Below are positions 46,097-55,296 of a stretch of 60,823 nt of DNA, piece by piece. Below the pieces are notes generated by a model. It was not told the origin of the DNA. It ran no database searches and saw nothing but the letters and a program-made list of their open reading frames with translations. Positions within the stretch are counted from its first letter, which is position 1. Each line of letters begins with the position of its first letter. The stretch comes from Siminovitchia fortis. Its GTDB lineage: Bacteria; Bacillota; Bacilli; Bacillales; Bacillaceae_C. The DNA lies in assembly GCF_003605365.2 (NCBI RefSeq), contig NZ_QYTU02000017.1:1-60823 (forward strand). Direction: 5' to 3'. A program made the translations under genes and the position numbers.

Positions 46097-47803
46097 ATGA
46101 ACCGGCCGAAAAAGATATTTTTATGGATCTTTTGGTTTATTGTGGTACCGGCGGGCCACTGGTTTGCTTTCAAACTTTCTCCTCCGCAGGCATTGGGGAT
46201 ATGGGACGTTGCAGCTTATACAGCGATTATTATGATTGTTGCCTCGCTTCCTTTGACAGTAAACGGAACTGCTATGTTTTTGACGCAATGGATTACGATA
46301 GCGGCATTTCTGTCCCACGGCTTATTTTTTGAGATGCTTTTATTACAGGTGGCAACCGTTACGGCTGCATTGGCTGCAAATCTGAAATACCAGCAGCCGT
46401 ATCGATTTTTACTCTTTTCCTCCATGTTCTCTCTCATATCTCTTATATCGGGTTTGGGGTTTTTTGCTTTCGGGGGAAAAATCGGACAAACCACGGTGGA
46501 AAGCATCGTTTTTCCTGGCACCATATTTATCTTGCTAAATTTTATAACAGCAATGATCCTGCAGCCGGCAGCCGCTATTTTTCTGGGGAACCGAAAGAAG
46601 TTCTTCGGCAGGGGATTGGCTTGGAATGCAGGGATACGGATAGTTATTTACCCGTTGGGAATCGCCTTGTTCCATTTAAAGGGATTATTGGGCCCTATTG
46701 CCTTTCTTCTAATTGGAATACCTTTTATCGGCTTGCTGATTATATTGAAAATGAACCGTTATTCCCAGAATATCAATAGACATCTGCAAAAAGCCGTGGC
46801 AATCGGCCATCAGCTGACAGAGCGGCTGGATGAAGAAAATATACTTCATTTGTTCATCAACAAAATAACCAAAACTTTGCCTGCTGATTGGGTTTACATA
46901 TTCAGGTTGGAAGGTGATGAGCTCGTTGTCATAAGCCATTTAGAGCAGGAGGAGAAAGCGCCCCTTGAGCCGGACTATACAATGAGCAAAGAAAAGGGAA
47001 TCAGCGGATATGTCTTAAAAAACAAAAAAGGCGTCATATTTAACGAAAAATCGGAATGGAAAAAATTTTCGTACGGATATTCGCCCGAAAACGCGGAAAG
47101 CATCATGTGTGTACCGATTATGCGGGGAAAACATGTAGAAGGTGTACTTTTTCTCGCTTCTGCAAATGAAAAGGTATACAAAAAATATCAGTTGATGATT
47201 GTCGATATTTTATGTTCCTATCTGGCTGTTGCGCTGAGTAACGCCCGGCATTATGAAGAGACGAAGCGGAAGAGCGAAATTTGCACAATGACGAATATAC
47301 CGAATTACAGGTTCTTTGACCAGCATTTGAATGAACGAATGGCGGATCTTGAGACGGGGAAACTGGTAAAGCTGTCTCTGATTATGATTGATATCGATCA
47401 CTTTAAAAATATAAACGATACATACGGGCATCAATCGGGAGACCTGGCACTATGCCAGTTGGCATCTTTGCTGAAATCGACAGTTGCAGAGAAGGGACTG
47501 GTCGCAAGATACGGCGGGGAGGAGTTTGTCGTTCTGCTCCCCGATACAGAACAGGCAGCAGCCCGCCATTTGGCTGAAACTCTCCGGAAAAAGATTGAGG
47601 ATCATATCTTTTTTGTGCAGGATGTTTTGGGAGATTCGGAAGCACCTAAAGAGATCCGCTTGACTGCAAGCATCGGAGTAGCAACAGCCCCTGACCAAGC
47701 CCGGGATGCGGTATCCTTAATCAAGTATGCCGACCGTGCGCTTTATATCGGAGCGAAGCGGGCAGGCAGAAACAAGGTCGCCGAGTATATACATACTATG
47801 TGA
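46097..47803 (+). CDS. Membrane diguanylate cyclase (TM - GAF - GGDEF)
   Basis: The 568-residue protein has about seven or eight N-terminal membrane helices (about 10-225), a GAF domain (about 245-385; ISGYVLKNKKGVIFN, MCVPIMRGKHVEGVLFLASA) and a C-terminal GGDEF domain (about 395-565). The GGDEF domain contains IMIDIDHFKNINDTYGHQSGD and the active signature GGEEF (about 473-477). The RxxD inhibitory site, expected five residues before GGEEF, reads AEKG, so product inhibition at that site is probably absent. It should make c-di-GMP from GTP in response to a membrane or GAF signal. ATG 46097 follows GGAGGGG. It occupies the comC position of B. subtilis. Confidence 0.92.
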   Translation: MNRPKKIFLWIFWFIVVPAGHWFAFKLSPPQALGIWDVAAYTAIIMIVASLPLTVNGTAMFLTQWITIAAFLSHGLFFEMLLLQVATVTAALAANLKYQQPYRFLLFSSMFSLISLISGLGFFAFGGKIGQTTVESIVFPGTIFILLNFITAMILQPAAAIFLGNRKKFFGRGLAWNAGIRIVIYPLGIALFHLKGLLGPIAFLLIGIPFIGLLIILKMNRYSQNINRHLQKAVAIGHQLTERLDEENILHLFINKITKTLPADWVYIFRLEGDELVVISHLEQEEKAPLEPDYTMSKEKGISGYVLKNKKGVIFNEKSEWKKFSYGYSPENAESIMCVPIMRGKHVEGVLFLASANEKVYKKYQLMIVDILCSYLAVALSNARHYEETKRKSEICTMTNIPNYRFFDQHLNERMADLETGKLVKLSLIMIDIDHFKNINDTYGHQSGDLALCQLASLLKSTVAEKGLVARYGGEEFVVLLPDTEQAAARHLAETLRKKIEDHIFFVQDVLGDSEAPKEIRLTASIGVATAPDQARDAVSLIKYADRALYIGAKRAGRNKVAEYIHTM

Positions 47804-48238
47804 TTTTTGCTGTTAAAATATAAAACTTGGGCAATAACACTTTCACGACAACTCCAATTTTTCTATTCATATACTTATCTTGAATAAGTTGTTATATAGT
47901 AGTTATTGAAGCCTATTTGAAATGGTTCAATAAACTATGGCATTCATCATTTTTATTTATAAGGATGTTCAATGAAAAAGCAGATTTTCACTAGCCAGCA
48001 TGCAAAGGCTGTAAGAATATAAAAGTTTTACAAGAAATTGCAGGACGCCATTTCGCGATAGTCTTTCAATGTAAAATCACACATTGTGGTGAAATTCTAA
48101 ATATATTTTCATATTACGAATAACCAAAGGAGAAATTGGCGAAATCCTTTAAGGGCGAGACGACAAAAGTCTTGTCCTTTTTTTATTTTGGCGTGCTAGC
48201 ATTATGAACAAATCTGAAAGAGCGGGAGGATTAATGAT
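47804..48238. other. Long intergenic region with a possible short transcript
   Basis: It holds a 16-codon frame (47972-48022, MKKQIFTSQHAKAVRI) behind AAGGATG, a possible extended -10 (TGTTATATA, 47890-47898) and a terminator ending at 48186. I recognise no riboswitch or known RNA. The layout suggests a short capped transcript or a leader for spoIIB. Confidence 0.45.
48151..48186 (+). terminator. Terminator hairpin 52 bases before spoIIB
   Basis: An 11-bp stem (AAGGGCGAGAC / GTCTTGTCCTT) with a 7-base loop is followed by a run of T. It is 350 bases past the cyclase stop. Confidence 0.8.
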
Positions 48239-49273
48239 ATGGCGCGTAAAAAAAGGCAGGCCAAAAAAGATATGAAAATTAAAATCAATGGCAAAGAGCA
48301 GCCATTAAACGAGGAAGTCGTCATCAAGGACTGGAGCAAGGCCAAAAAGGAAACTGCAGCCGCCGAAGAGAGGCTTGAAAATGATGAATTTGAATGGGTT
48401 TTACCGGAAAAAAACATTCCGGAAGTTCCGGAGTTCCAGCCCGTACAAAGTATCCCAGAACCCAAAGATCAGGAGAGTAGTCCGAAAATTAACATACCGA
48501 AGTATTTTAAAAAAAAGTTTTCGCCTAACAAAACCGGATTTTTAATATCGAGTATATTGGCAGTGGCGATTGGCCTGGGATTCGGCTTGTTTGTATTGAA
48601 GCTTACAGTAAATCCGGAAAACGGCACTACATTGACGGATGCGGCGCCGGCTGTCGCACCCGACAGCGGCAAAGAACAGGGAGCGGCTTTGACGGCAACT
48701 ATGCCGGGATTATCTGCAGCCGTCATCCAGGGCGGTGTTTTTTCTACTGAAGAGGCTGCGGAAAACTTCTCCGGGGAATTTACAAGCAAGGGTTTACCGA
48801 CTATTTCACTGAATGTAGATGAACAACAGTTTTTATTCATCGGAATTTCAGAAGATCTGGCATCGGCAAAAACTTTGGCGGATGATTATAAAGCCCAGGG
48901 AATAGATGTGTATGCAAAGGAGTTTATTATTCCCGAAAAACAGATAAAAGTTGAAACAAAAACAGAGGCAGAATGGATGAAGGAAGCACCGAAACTTTTC
49001 GCAGTCCTTGCTAAAGAGACGGCCGATGCCCGCTTCAGCGGCCAAATAAATGAACAGGCATTGCAGGATACAGAAAAAACAATCAAAAATTATGAAGAGA
49101 AAAATATCCAACAAAAAGTTGCGGTTGACTTAAGAAACCAATTGGAAGATACCATCAAGCAGCTCGGTGCTTATTCTGCCTCCCAAAACCGGGAAAGCCT
49201 GGCAAAAGCGCAGCAGTCCCTGTTGACGTTTTTAAAAGTATATTATGATGCATCCAAGGGGTCCTCTGTCTAA
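48239..49273 (+). CDS. spoIIB: Stage II sporulation protein B (SpoIIB)
   Basis: The 344-residue protein has a basic N-terminus and acidic cytoplasmic region (1-95), one membrane helix (about 100-121, TGFLISSILAVAIGLGFGLF) and an extracellular SPOR-like domain (about 155-232, IQGGVFSTEEAAENFSGEF and LFIGISEDLASAKTLADDY). A helical tail closes it. SpoIIB localises to the polar septum and helps peptidoglycan remodelling at engulfment. ATG 48239 follows GGGAGGATTAATGAT. Position before maf-radC-mre is as in B. subtilis. Confidence 0.92.
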   Translation: MARKKRQAKKDMKIKINGKEQPLNEEVVIKDWSKAKKETAAAEERLENDEFEWVLPEKNIPEVPEFQPVQSIPEPKDQESSPKINIPKYFKKKFSPNKTGFLISSILAVAIGLGFGLFVLKLTVNPENGTTLTDAAPAVAPDSGKEQGAALTATMPGLSAAVIQGGVFSTEEAAENFSGEFTSKGLPTISLNVDEQQFLFIGISEDLASAKTLADDYKAQGIDVYAKEFIIPEKQIKVETKTEAEWMKEAPKLFAVLAKETADARFSGQINEQALQDTEKTIKNYEEKNIQQKVAVDLRNQLEDTIKQLGAYSASQNRESLAKAQQSLLTFLKVYYDASKGSSV

Positions 49274-49331
49274 AGCTAACGGGTCTCTTTTGAAGTGAAA
49301 AAAGCAAAAAAGAATAGTAATTCACACAAGA

Positions 49332-49372
49332 AAAAGCAGGGCAACCCATATAGGGATTTGCCCTGCTCTTTA
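49332..49372 (+). terminator. Terminator of spoIIB
   Basis: AGCAGGGCAA / TTGCCCTGCT stem followed by CTTTAT. Confidence 0.75.
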
Positions 49373-49453
49373 TCTGGGCAGTTGTTTATTTGCGGCTGAT
49401 TTGATACGATGGAGTTGTATCTCCCATTTGATCAGAAAGGCAGGATTTGTTAC

Positions 49454-50026
49454 ATGCCCAACCTCGTTTTGGCTTCTTCATCACCCCGTCGGAAAGAGCT
49501 TCTGGAAAAGTTATCCATCCCTTTTACCATCTATTCACCAAATGCAGATGAATCAGTCGACAAGAATCTAACACCAAGTGAAATTGTTTCCATATTGGCT
49601 CAAAGAAAAGCCAAGAATGCTGCAGATCAATATCCGGATTCGTATGTCATCGGATCTGACACTGTTGTGGCCCACAAAGAGAAAGTGCTTGGGAAGCCGG
49701 CTGACAGGGAATCTGCCAGGAAAATGCTTTTGGGTTTGTCAGGCTGTACCCATTCCGTCTATACAGGGGTTTCCGTCGTTTATGGAGAGTCTGTCAGAAC
49801 CTTTTATGAAAAGACCGATGTGACGTTTTGGGAATTATCCAACGAAGAAATTGAATGGTATCTGGATAGCGGAGAACCTTTTGATAAAGCAGGAGGGTAC
49901 GGCATCCAGGGACAGGGCGGCCTGCTGGTAAAATCTATACACGGTGATTATTATTCGGTTGTCGGGCTTCCGATCGGCCGTCTCTGCCGGGTCTTGAAAC
50001 ACATGGGCTTTCCGCAATTATATTGA
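49454..50026 (+). CDS. maf: Maf nucleotide pyrophosphatase
   Basis: Maf hydrolyses canonical and modified NTPs (dTTP, UTP type) and affects septum formation. The 190 residues start MPNLVLASSSPRRKELLEKL, the signature, and carry IGSDTVV, LGKPADRESARKML, EPFDKAGGYGIQG and VVGLPIGRL. The ATG at 49454 has a spaced GAAAGGCAGGA; an upstream frame extension lacks a site. It is followed closely by radC, 14 bases after. Confidence 0.95.
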   Translation: MPNLVLASSSPRRKELLEKLSIPFTIYSPNADESVDKNLTPSEIVSILAQRKAKNAADQYPDSYVIGSDTVVAHKEKVLGKPADRESARKMLLGLSGCTHSVYTGVSVVYGESVRTFYEKTDVTFWELSNEEIEWYLDSGEPFDKAGGYGIQGQGGLLVKSIHGDYYSVVGLPIGRLCRVLKHMGFPQLY

Positions 50027-50040
50027 AAAGGGAGGAAGCA

Positions 50041-50733
50041 ATGAGTAAATCAGATACATTGATGATAAGGGACTTTCCGGCTGAGGAAAGGCCAAGGGAA
50101 AGGCTTGTCAACCATGGGGCAGTCAGTCTTTCCAACCATGAGCTCCTTGCCATATTGCTCAGGACAGGAACGAGATCCGAGTCCGCACTCCAATTGGCAA
50201 ACAGGCTGCTGACACAATTTGGCGGCTTGTTATGGCTGAAGGAAGCGGCTTTGGAAGAGGTCATGAGTTTAAAAGGCATCGGAAAGGCCAAAGCCGTTCA
50301 AATAGCCGCTGCCGTTGAGCTTGGCAGGCGGATCAGCAATCTATCATATGATGACCGATATATTATCCGAAGTCCCGAAGACGGGGCCAATTATGTCATG
50401 AACGATATGAGATTTTTAACACAGGAGCACTTCGTATGCCTCTACCTGAGTACAAAGAATCAGGTCCTCCACAGGCAAACCATTTTTATCGGGAGCTTGA
50501 ATGCTTCCATAGTCCATCCACGTGAAGTTTTCAAGGAAGCCTTTCGCAGGTCTGCTGCATCCATCATTTGCTTACACAATCATCCATCCGGAGATCCATC
50601 ACCATCCAGGGAAGATATTGAAGTGACAAAAAGACTTGTCGAATGCGGAAAAATCATGGGAATCGAAATCCTCGACCATTTGATCATCGGCGATAATAAA
50701 TATGTCAGCATGAAAGAAAAAGGATTGATGTGA
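50041..50733 (+). CDS. radC: RadC-family JAB1/MPN protein
   Basis: The 230-residue protein has an N-terminal helix-hairpin-helix (SLKGIGKAKAVQIAAAVELG) and a C-terminal JAMM metalloprotease-like domain with the zinc motif HNHPSGDPSPSREDI. The family was once linked to DNA repair, but the true function is open. ATG 50041 follows GGGAGGAAGCA. Confidence 0.95.
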   Translation: MSKSDTLMIRDFPAEERPRERLVNHGAVSLSNHELLAILLRTGTRSESALQLANRLLTQFGGLLWLKEAALEEVMSLKGIGKAKAVQIAAAVELGRRISNLSYDDRYIIRSPEDGANYVMNDMRFLTQEHFVCLYLSTKNQVLHRQTIFIGSLNASIVHPREVFKEAFRRSAASIICLHNHPSGDPSPSREDIEVTKRLVECGKIMGIEILDHLIIGDNKYVSMKEKGLM

Positions 50734-50879
50734 CACTATGATTTTTAGGGGCGATAAGATATAATAAGTCTTGTGATTTTTGTCGAGTAAACACGGATAT
50801 TACCAATATTTCCAGGCTTATTTCTTTTTAAAGCGTTAAAAATAGAAATGCAATGGGGTTAGAAAGGGAGATACATATC

Positions 50880-51890
50880 ATGTTTGGATTCGGTACAAAA
50901 GATTTAGGAATTGACCTGGGTACAGCCAATACCCTTGTATTTGTAAAAGGAAAAGGGATCGTTTTACGTGAACCATCTGTAGTGGCCATCAACACGGATA
51001 CAAAGAAAATAGTTGCGGTCGGCAATGATGCCAAAAATATGATCGGGCGTACACCCGGTAATATTGTCGCCATGCGCCCAATGAGGGACGGAGTCATCGC
51101 GGATTACGAAACAACCGCTACCATGATGAAATATTTCATTAAACAAGCCGCCAAAGCGAAAGGCTCATTCAGCGGAAAGCCTTACGTGATGGTCTGTGTG
51201 CCTTCCGGAATCACTGCCGTTGAGCAAAGGGCGGTCCTGGATGCTACAAGGGAAGCCGGAGCGCGCGATGCCTATCCTATTGAAGAGCCGTTTGCCGCGG
51301 CCATCGGGGCGAACCTTCCAGTCTGGGAACCGACAGGCAGCATGGTTGTGGATATCGGAGGCGGAACAACAGAAGTGGCTGTCATTTCCCTTGGAGGCAT
51401 TGTCGCAAGCAACTCCATCCGTATTGCCGGGGACAACTTTGACGAATCTATCGTCAACTACATCCGCAAAACCTACAATCTGCTGATCGGGGAAAGAACG
51501 GCAGAAACGATCAAGGTGGAGATCGGCTCTGCCGGTGAAACCGATGGAATCGAAAATATGGAAATACGGGGACGCGACTTGTTAACAGGGCTTCCAAAAA
51601 CGATTGAAATCACCGCTGAAGAAATTTCTGCTGCATTGCATGACACCGTCTATTCCATTATTGACGCTGTGAAAAATACACTTGAAAACACTCCTCCTGA
51701 ACTGGCAGCTGACATTATGGACAGAGGGATCGTGTTGGCAGGCGGCGGTGCATTGCTCCGAAACCTGGATAATGTAATCAGTGATGAGACCAAAATGCCT
51801 GTACTTATTGCTGAAGAACCGCTTGATTGTGTTGCAATCGGTACAGGAAAAGCGCTTGACCATATCAATATGTTCAAAGATCGGGCTTAG
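50880..51890 (+). CDS. mreB: Rod-shape actin homologue MreB
   Basis: MreB forms membrane-associated filaments that guide lateral wall synthesis. The 336 residues begin [28 protein letters not shown]. They contain the actin-type phosphate loops ([16 protein letters not shown]) and adenosine motif ([15 protein letters not shown]). The ATG at 50880 follows AAAGGGAGATA; an upstream ATG (50853) lies before the site. First gene of mreBCD-minCD. Confidence 0.97.
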   Translation: MFGFGTKDLGIDLGTANTLVFVKGKGIVLREPSVVAINTDTKKIVAVGNDAKNMIGRTPGNIVAMRPMRDGVIADYETTATMMKYFIKQAAKAKGSFSGKPYVMVCVPSGITAVEQRAVLDATREAGARDAYPIEEPFAAAIGANLPVWEPTGSMVVDIGGGTTEVAVISLGGIVASNSIRIAGDNFDESIVNYIRKTYNLLIGERTAETIKVEIGSAGETDGIENMEIRGRDLLTGLPKTIEITAEEISAALHDTVYSIIDAVKNTLENTPPELAADIMDRGIVLAGGGALLRNLDNVISDETKMPVLIAEEPLDCVAIGTGKALDHINMFKDRA

Positions 51891-51990
51891 TAATCGGATT
51901 GTAAAAAGCAAGAGGCCGCTTGCCAAGCGGTGCTCTGCTTTTCCATGTTGCCGGAAGCCGGCAGGCAATTAGAAGTTAGAGGTGGATATG

Positions 51991-52860
51991 ATGCCGAATT
52001 TCTTTCTTAACAAGCGTCTCATCATCTTGCTGATCGGAATCATTATTCTCGTTTCATTAATTGGTTTTTCCTTAAGGGAGAGAGAAAATATTTCCCGTCC
52101 TGAACAGTTTGTGAAGGATATTGTAGGTTTTGGCCAATCACTTGCAGCGAAGCCAGCCCATAAATTTGCTGCGTTCTTCGAGAATATTGATGATTTGCAA
52201 AATACATATACAGAGAATAAAAAATTAAAGGCCCGCTTAGAGGGACTTGCAAAGCTTGAAAAAGAAATAGCGGATTTGAAAAAAGATAATAATGAGCTTA
52301 GGGAAACTTTAGAAAAAAAAGAAGATTTAAGACAATTCACGCCTATTCAGGGAACAGTCATCGGAAGGGCGCCTGACCGCTGGTACGAGCAGATCATTAT
52401 CGACAAAGGGAAAAAGAGCGGAATTAAGCCTGATATGGCTGTGATCACAGCAAAAGGTTTAATAGGGAAAGTAGTCAGTACGTCAGAAATGACATCAACC
52501 ATTGAGTTGCTAAGTTCCGATAATGCGAGATATCGTGTGGCAGCTGAAATTCAAATTAAAGGGAAAAAATCCGTTTACGGATTGATTGACGGCTATGATA
52601 AAGAGAAGAAAATGCTCCTTATGAAGGATTTGCCCATTGATGAGGCGAAATTGAAGCCCGGCCAAAGTGTAGTTACATCCGGTTTGGGAGGGATTTTTCC
52701 AAAAGGGCTTGATATAGGTAAGGTCGAAGAGCTTACCCTTGATCAGTTTGGCCTAACCCAGACAGCCTATGTGAAGCCGTCGGCCGATTTCTATGATTTC
52801 GAGCATGTGATGGTGGCAGCCCGTTCAATGCCGAGTGCGGAAGATAAGGGTGAGGAATGA
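51991..52860 (+). CDS. mreC: Cell-shape protein MreC
   Basis: MreC is a bitopic protein scaffolding the elongasome. The product (about 289 residues) has one helix near the N-terminus (about 10-27), a coiled coil (about 65-110, LEKEIADLKKDNNELRETLEKK) and two beta-barrel subdomains in the wall space. The start is one of GTG 51982, ATG 51988 or ATG 51991; GAGGTGG favours the last. It overlaps mreD by four bases. Confidence 0.94.
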   Translation: MPNFFLNKRLIILLIGIIILVSLIGFSLRERENISRPEQFVKDIVGFGQSLAAKPAHKFAAFFENIDDLQNTYTENKKLKARLEGLAKLEKEIADLKKDNNELRETLEKKEDLRQFTPIQGTVIGRAPDRWYEQIIIDKGKKSGIKPDMAVITAKGLIGKVVSTSEMTSTIELLSSDNARYRVAAEIQIKGKKSVYGLIDGYDKEKKMLLMKDLPIDEAKLKPGQSVVTSGLGGIFPKGLDIGKVEELTLDQFGLTQTAYVKPSADFYDFEHVMVAARSMPSAEDKGEE

Positions 52861-53378
52861 TGAAACGGTTTATTCTTCCTCTTATCACTGTCCTTTGTTT
52901 TTACGGAGAAAGCCTATTCGTTGAATTTCTTCCGTCATTTTCATTCTTGGATGACCGGATCATGGTTCCCCGTTTTCTTTTAGTCGTTCTGGTAATGATG
53001 GGAATCTACTATTTCCGGAATGTGACCTTGATTTATGCTGCAATCTTCGGCTTGTTATTCGATATATATTATACGGGCGTAATCGGGGTTTATTTGTTTC
53101 TTTTTCCCATCGCTGTTTATGCGGCTTCCAAAATGATGAAAGTGTTGCAAATCAATGTACTGGCATTAGGGTTGGCCGTCCTGGTCATCGTCGCTTTGAC
53201 AGAGGCCCTTGTATACGGCCTGAATATACTTTTATTCGATGTCAAAATGACAGCGGGTCAATTTTTATATAACCGCCTGATACCGACTTTGATTTTGAAC
53301 CTTATTTTCTATTTAATCATTTTCTTTCCTCTTTCCAGATGGCTGCAAAACAGAAAGAAAGAACTGCTTTCAGAATAG
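52857..53378 (+). CDS. mreD: Cell-shape protein MreD
   Basis: The 173-residue protein has about five or six membrane helices (MKRFILPLITVLCFYGESLFV, ILGLLFDIYYTGVIG region). The family is weakly conserved, and identity rests on length, topology and position after mreC. It starts in an ATGA overlap with the mreC stop; a second ATG lies 3 bases on. Confidence 0.92.
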   Translation: MMKRFILPLITVLCFYGESLFVEFLPSFSFLDDRIMVPRFLLVVLVMMGIYYFRNVTLIYAAIFGLLFDIYYTGVIGVYLFLFPIAVYAASKMMKVLQINVLALGLAVLVIVALTEALVYGLNILLFDVKMTAGQFLYNRLIPTLILNLIFYLIIFFPLSRWLQNRKKELLSE

Positions 53379-53536
53379 TACAGCAGGCATGTAAAAAATT
53401 TTCCAAAAGAGGAAAATTGATGCCGTTTGTCGAAAATAGAGAAAATGAAGCTTTCTTTTTGCACTGTTAAAGTGATGTTTGTCTTTGAAAGGAGAAATAG
53501 GGCATTCCTCTGCGATCTGTATGGTGCCCGCTTGAC

Positions 53537-54220
53537 ATGAAAACACAAAACGTGATGATAAAAGGCACGAAAAGCGGCCTTTCGCTCCAATTGAATGATC
53601 GATGCTCATATGATGAGATTTTATCAGAGCTGGAGGAAAAACTCTCTGAATTGCAAGGTTCAGAGGAAAGTCAGCTTATTTCGGTCCGGGTCCTGACAGG
53701 TTACCGCTATTTGACGGCCGGGCAGGAGGAAGAGTTGAAAGAGCTGATCCGCCAAAAGAAAAATCTGATCGTCGAAGAAATAGAAAGTGATGTCATCACA
53801 AAAGAAGATGCCCGGAAGATGGCAGAAAGCCAAGAGGTGACGTCTGTTGCCGCGATTATAAGATCCGGCCAGGTTTTGGAGGTTGCGGGCGACTTGCTGC
53901 TTGTGGGGGATGTTAATCCCGGCGGAACTGTAAGAGCCGGGGGAAATATTTTTATCATGGGGGCGTTAAAGGGAATTGCACACGCCGGTTATTTTGGGCG
54001 AAATGAGGCCGTCATCGTCGCTTCCTTCATGACCCCTTCACAGCTACGGATCTCTGATTGCATCAGCCGTGCCCCTGATCATTATGACCAGGAGGAGCAC
54101 CATCAAATGGAATGTGCCTATATTGATAACAACGATCAGATAATCATTGACAGGCTGCAAGTGCTAAAAACTTTAAGGCCGAATATTACTAGATTCAAAG
54201 GGGGACATTATTATGGGTGA
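53537..54220 (+). CDS. minC: Septum site-determining protein MinC
   Basis: MinC inhibits FtsZ assembly away from midcell. The 227 residues have an N-terminal FtsZ-binding domain (about 1-100) and a C-terminal beta-helix domain for MinD binding (about 118-215: GQVLEVAGDLLLVGDVNPGG, AGGNIFIMGALKGIAHAG). The ATG at 53537 has no strong site close by; AAAGGAGAAAT lies about 40 bases upstream, so initiation may be weak. It overlaps minD by 8 bases. Confidence 0.95.
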   Translation: MKTQNVMIKGTKSGLSLQLNDRCSYDEILSELEEKLSELQGSEESQLISVRVLTGYRYLTAGQEEELKELIRQKKNLIVEEIESDVITKEDARKMAESQEVTSVAAIIRSGQVLEVAGDLLLVGDVNPGGTVRAGGNIFIMGALKGIAHAGYFGRNEAVIVASFMTPSQLRISDCISRAPDHYDQEEHHQMECAYIDNNDQIIIDRLQVLKTLRPNITRFKGGHYYG

Positions 54221-55019
54221 GGCGATCGTCATAACTTCCGGCAAGGGAGGGGTCGGAAAAACTACCACCTCCGCAAATCTCGGTACAGCGCTTGCCTTGC
54301 AGGGCAAAAAAGTCTGTTTGATAGATACGGATATCGGACTCCGTAATCTGGATGTAGTACTGGGCCTGGAAAATCGGATCATTTACGATCTCGTCGATGT
54401 AGTGGAAGAAAGATGCAAGCCTCATCAAGCGATCGTCAAGGATAAAAGATTTGAAGATAAACTTTTTCTCCTCCCGGCGGCTCAGACTAGCGATAAAACA
54501 GCTGTAAGCCCGGAGCAGATGAAAAATCTTGTTTCCGATCTGAAACAAGATTACGATTATGTATTAATTGATTGCCCAGCAGGTATTGAGCAGGGATTTA
54601 AAAATGCGGTGGCGGGCGCCGATAAAGCAATAGTCGTGACAACACCGGAAATATCCGCTGTAAGGGATGCCGACAGAATTATCGGCCTTCTTGAAAAAGA
54701 AGAACACATCGAGCCGCCTAAATTGATCATCAACAGAATCAGGAGCAAGATGATGAAAGAAGGGGAAGTGCTGGACGTAGATGAAATTACCCAGCATTTG
54801 TCCATCGATTTATTGGGGATTGTCCAGGATGATGAAGAAGTCATAAAATCTTCCAACCAAGGCGAGCCGATCGCCCTTAATCCGAACAGCAAAGCATCCA
54901 TAGCCTATCGGAACATAGGTAGAAGAATACTGGGTGAATCTGTACCGCTTCAATCATTGGATGAGGAAAAAACGGGAATGTTTGCACGGATCAAACAGTT
55001 TTTCGGTGTTCGGTCGTAA
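54213..55019 (+). CDS. minD: Septum site-determining ATPase MinD
   Basis: The ParA-type ATPase recruits MinC to the membrane. The 268 residues carry the deviant Walker A SGKGGVGKTTTSANLG, DTDIGLRNLD and DCPAGIEQGF. A C-terminal amphipathic membrane-targeting helix (FARIKQFFG) closes the protein. ATG 54213 follows AAAGGGGG inside minC. A terminator follows 120 bases later. Confidence 0.97.
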   Translation: MGEAIVITSGKGGVGKTTTSANLGTALALQGKKVCLIDTDIGLRNLDVVLGLENRIIYDLVDVVEERCKPHQAIVKDKRFEDKLFLLPAAQTSDKTAVSPEQMKNLVSDLKQDYDYVLIDCPAGIEQGFKNAVAGADKAIVVTTPEISAVRDADRIIGLLEKEEHIEPPKLIINRIRSKMMKEGEVLDVDEITQHLSIDLLGIVQDDEEVIKSSNQGEPIALNPNSKASIAYRNIGRRILGESVPLQSLDEEKTGMFARIKQFFGVRS

Positions 55020-55137
55020 CGCGTCGGAGTTCCTCAAAAACATTCGCGGAACCTTAACGCAGCAGGAATGCGAAGCTTGCTTTTGCGGGCGTTGAAGCAG
55101 TGATTATCCTGATACATTTACATAGATTTTTTTGAAA

Positions 55138-55180
55138 AGGAAGTTTTTGTCGGGATACTGCAAAAACTTCCTTTTATATT
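55138..55180 (+). terminator. Terminator of the mre-min operon
   Basis: AGGAAGTTTTTG / CAAAAACTTCCT perfect 12-bp stem, 11-base loop, then TTTATATTTTT. Confidence 0.88.
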
Positions 55181-55234
55181 TTTGCTTGCTGTGCGCCTTG
55201 AAACAAATCCGGCTCAGCACCATCCGCTTTCTAC

Positions 55235-55264
55235 GTCATATTCATCAAGGACAAGTCATACGTT
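55235..55264 (+). promoter_or_regulatory. SigE (mother-cell) promoter of spoIVFAB
   Basis: GTCATATT, 14 bases, CATACGTT: very close to the SigE consensus. It lies 33 bases before the spoIVFA start. Confidence 0.8.
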
Positions 55265-55296
55265 AGTAGAAACTTAGTCAAGGGAGCTGGTGGATA

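Noticed and set aside
47804-48238. c-di-GMP riboswitch downstream of the diguanylate cyclase gene
   Set aside because: Neither the conserved GEMM core nor its tetraloop-receptor pattern can be found.
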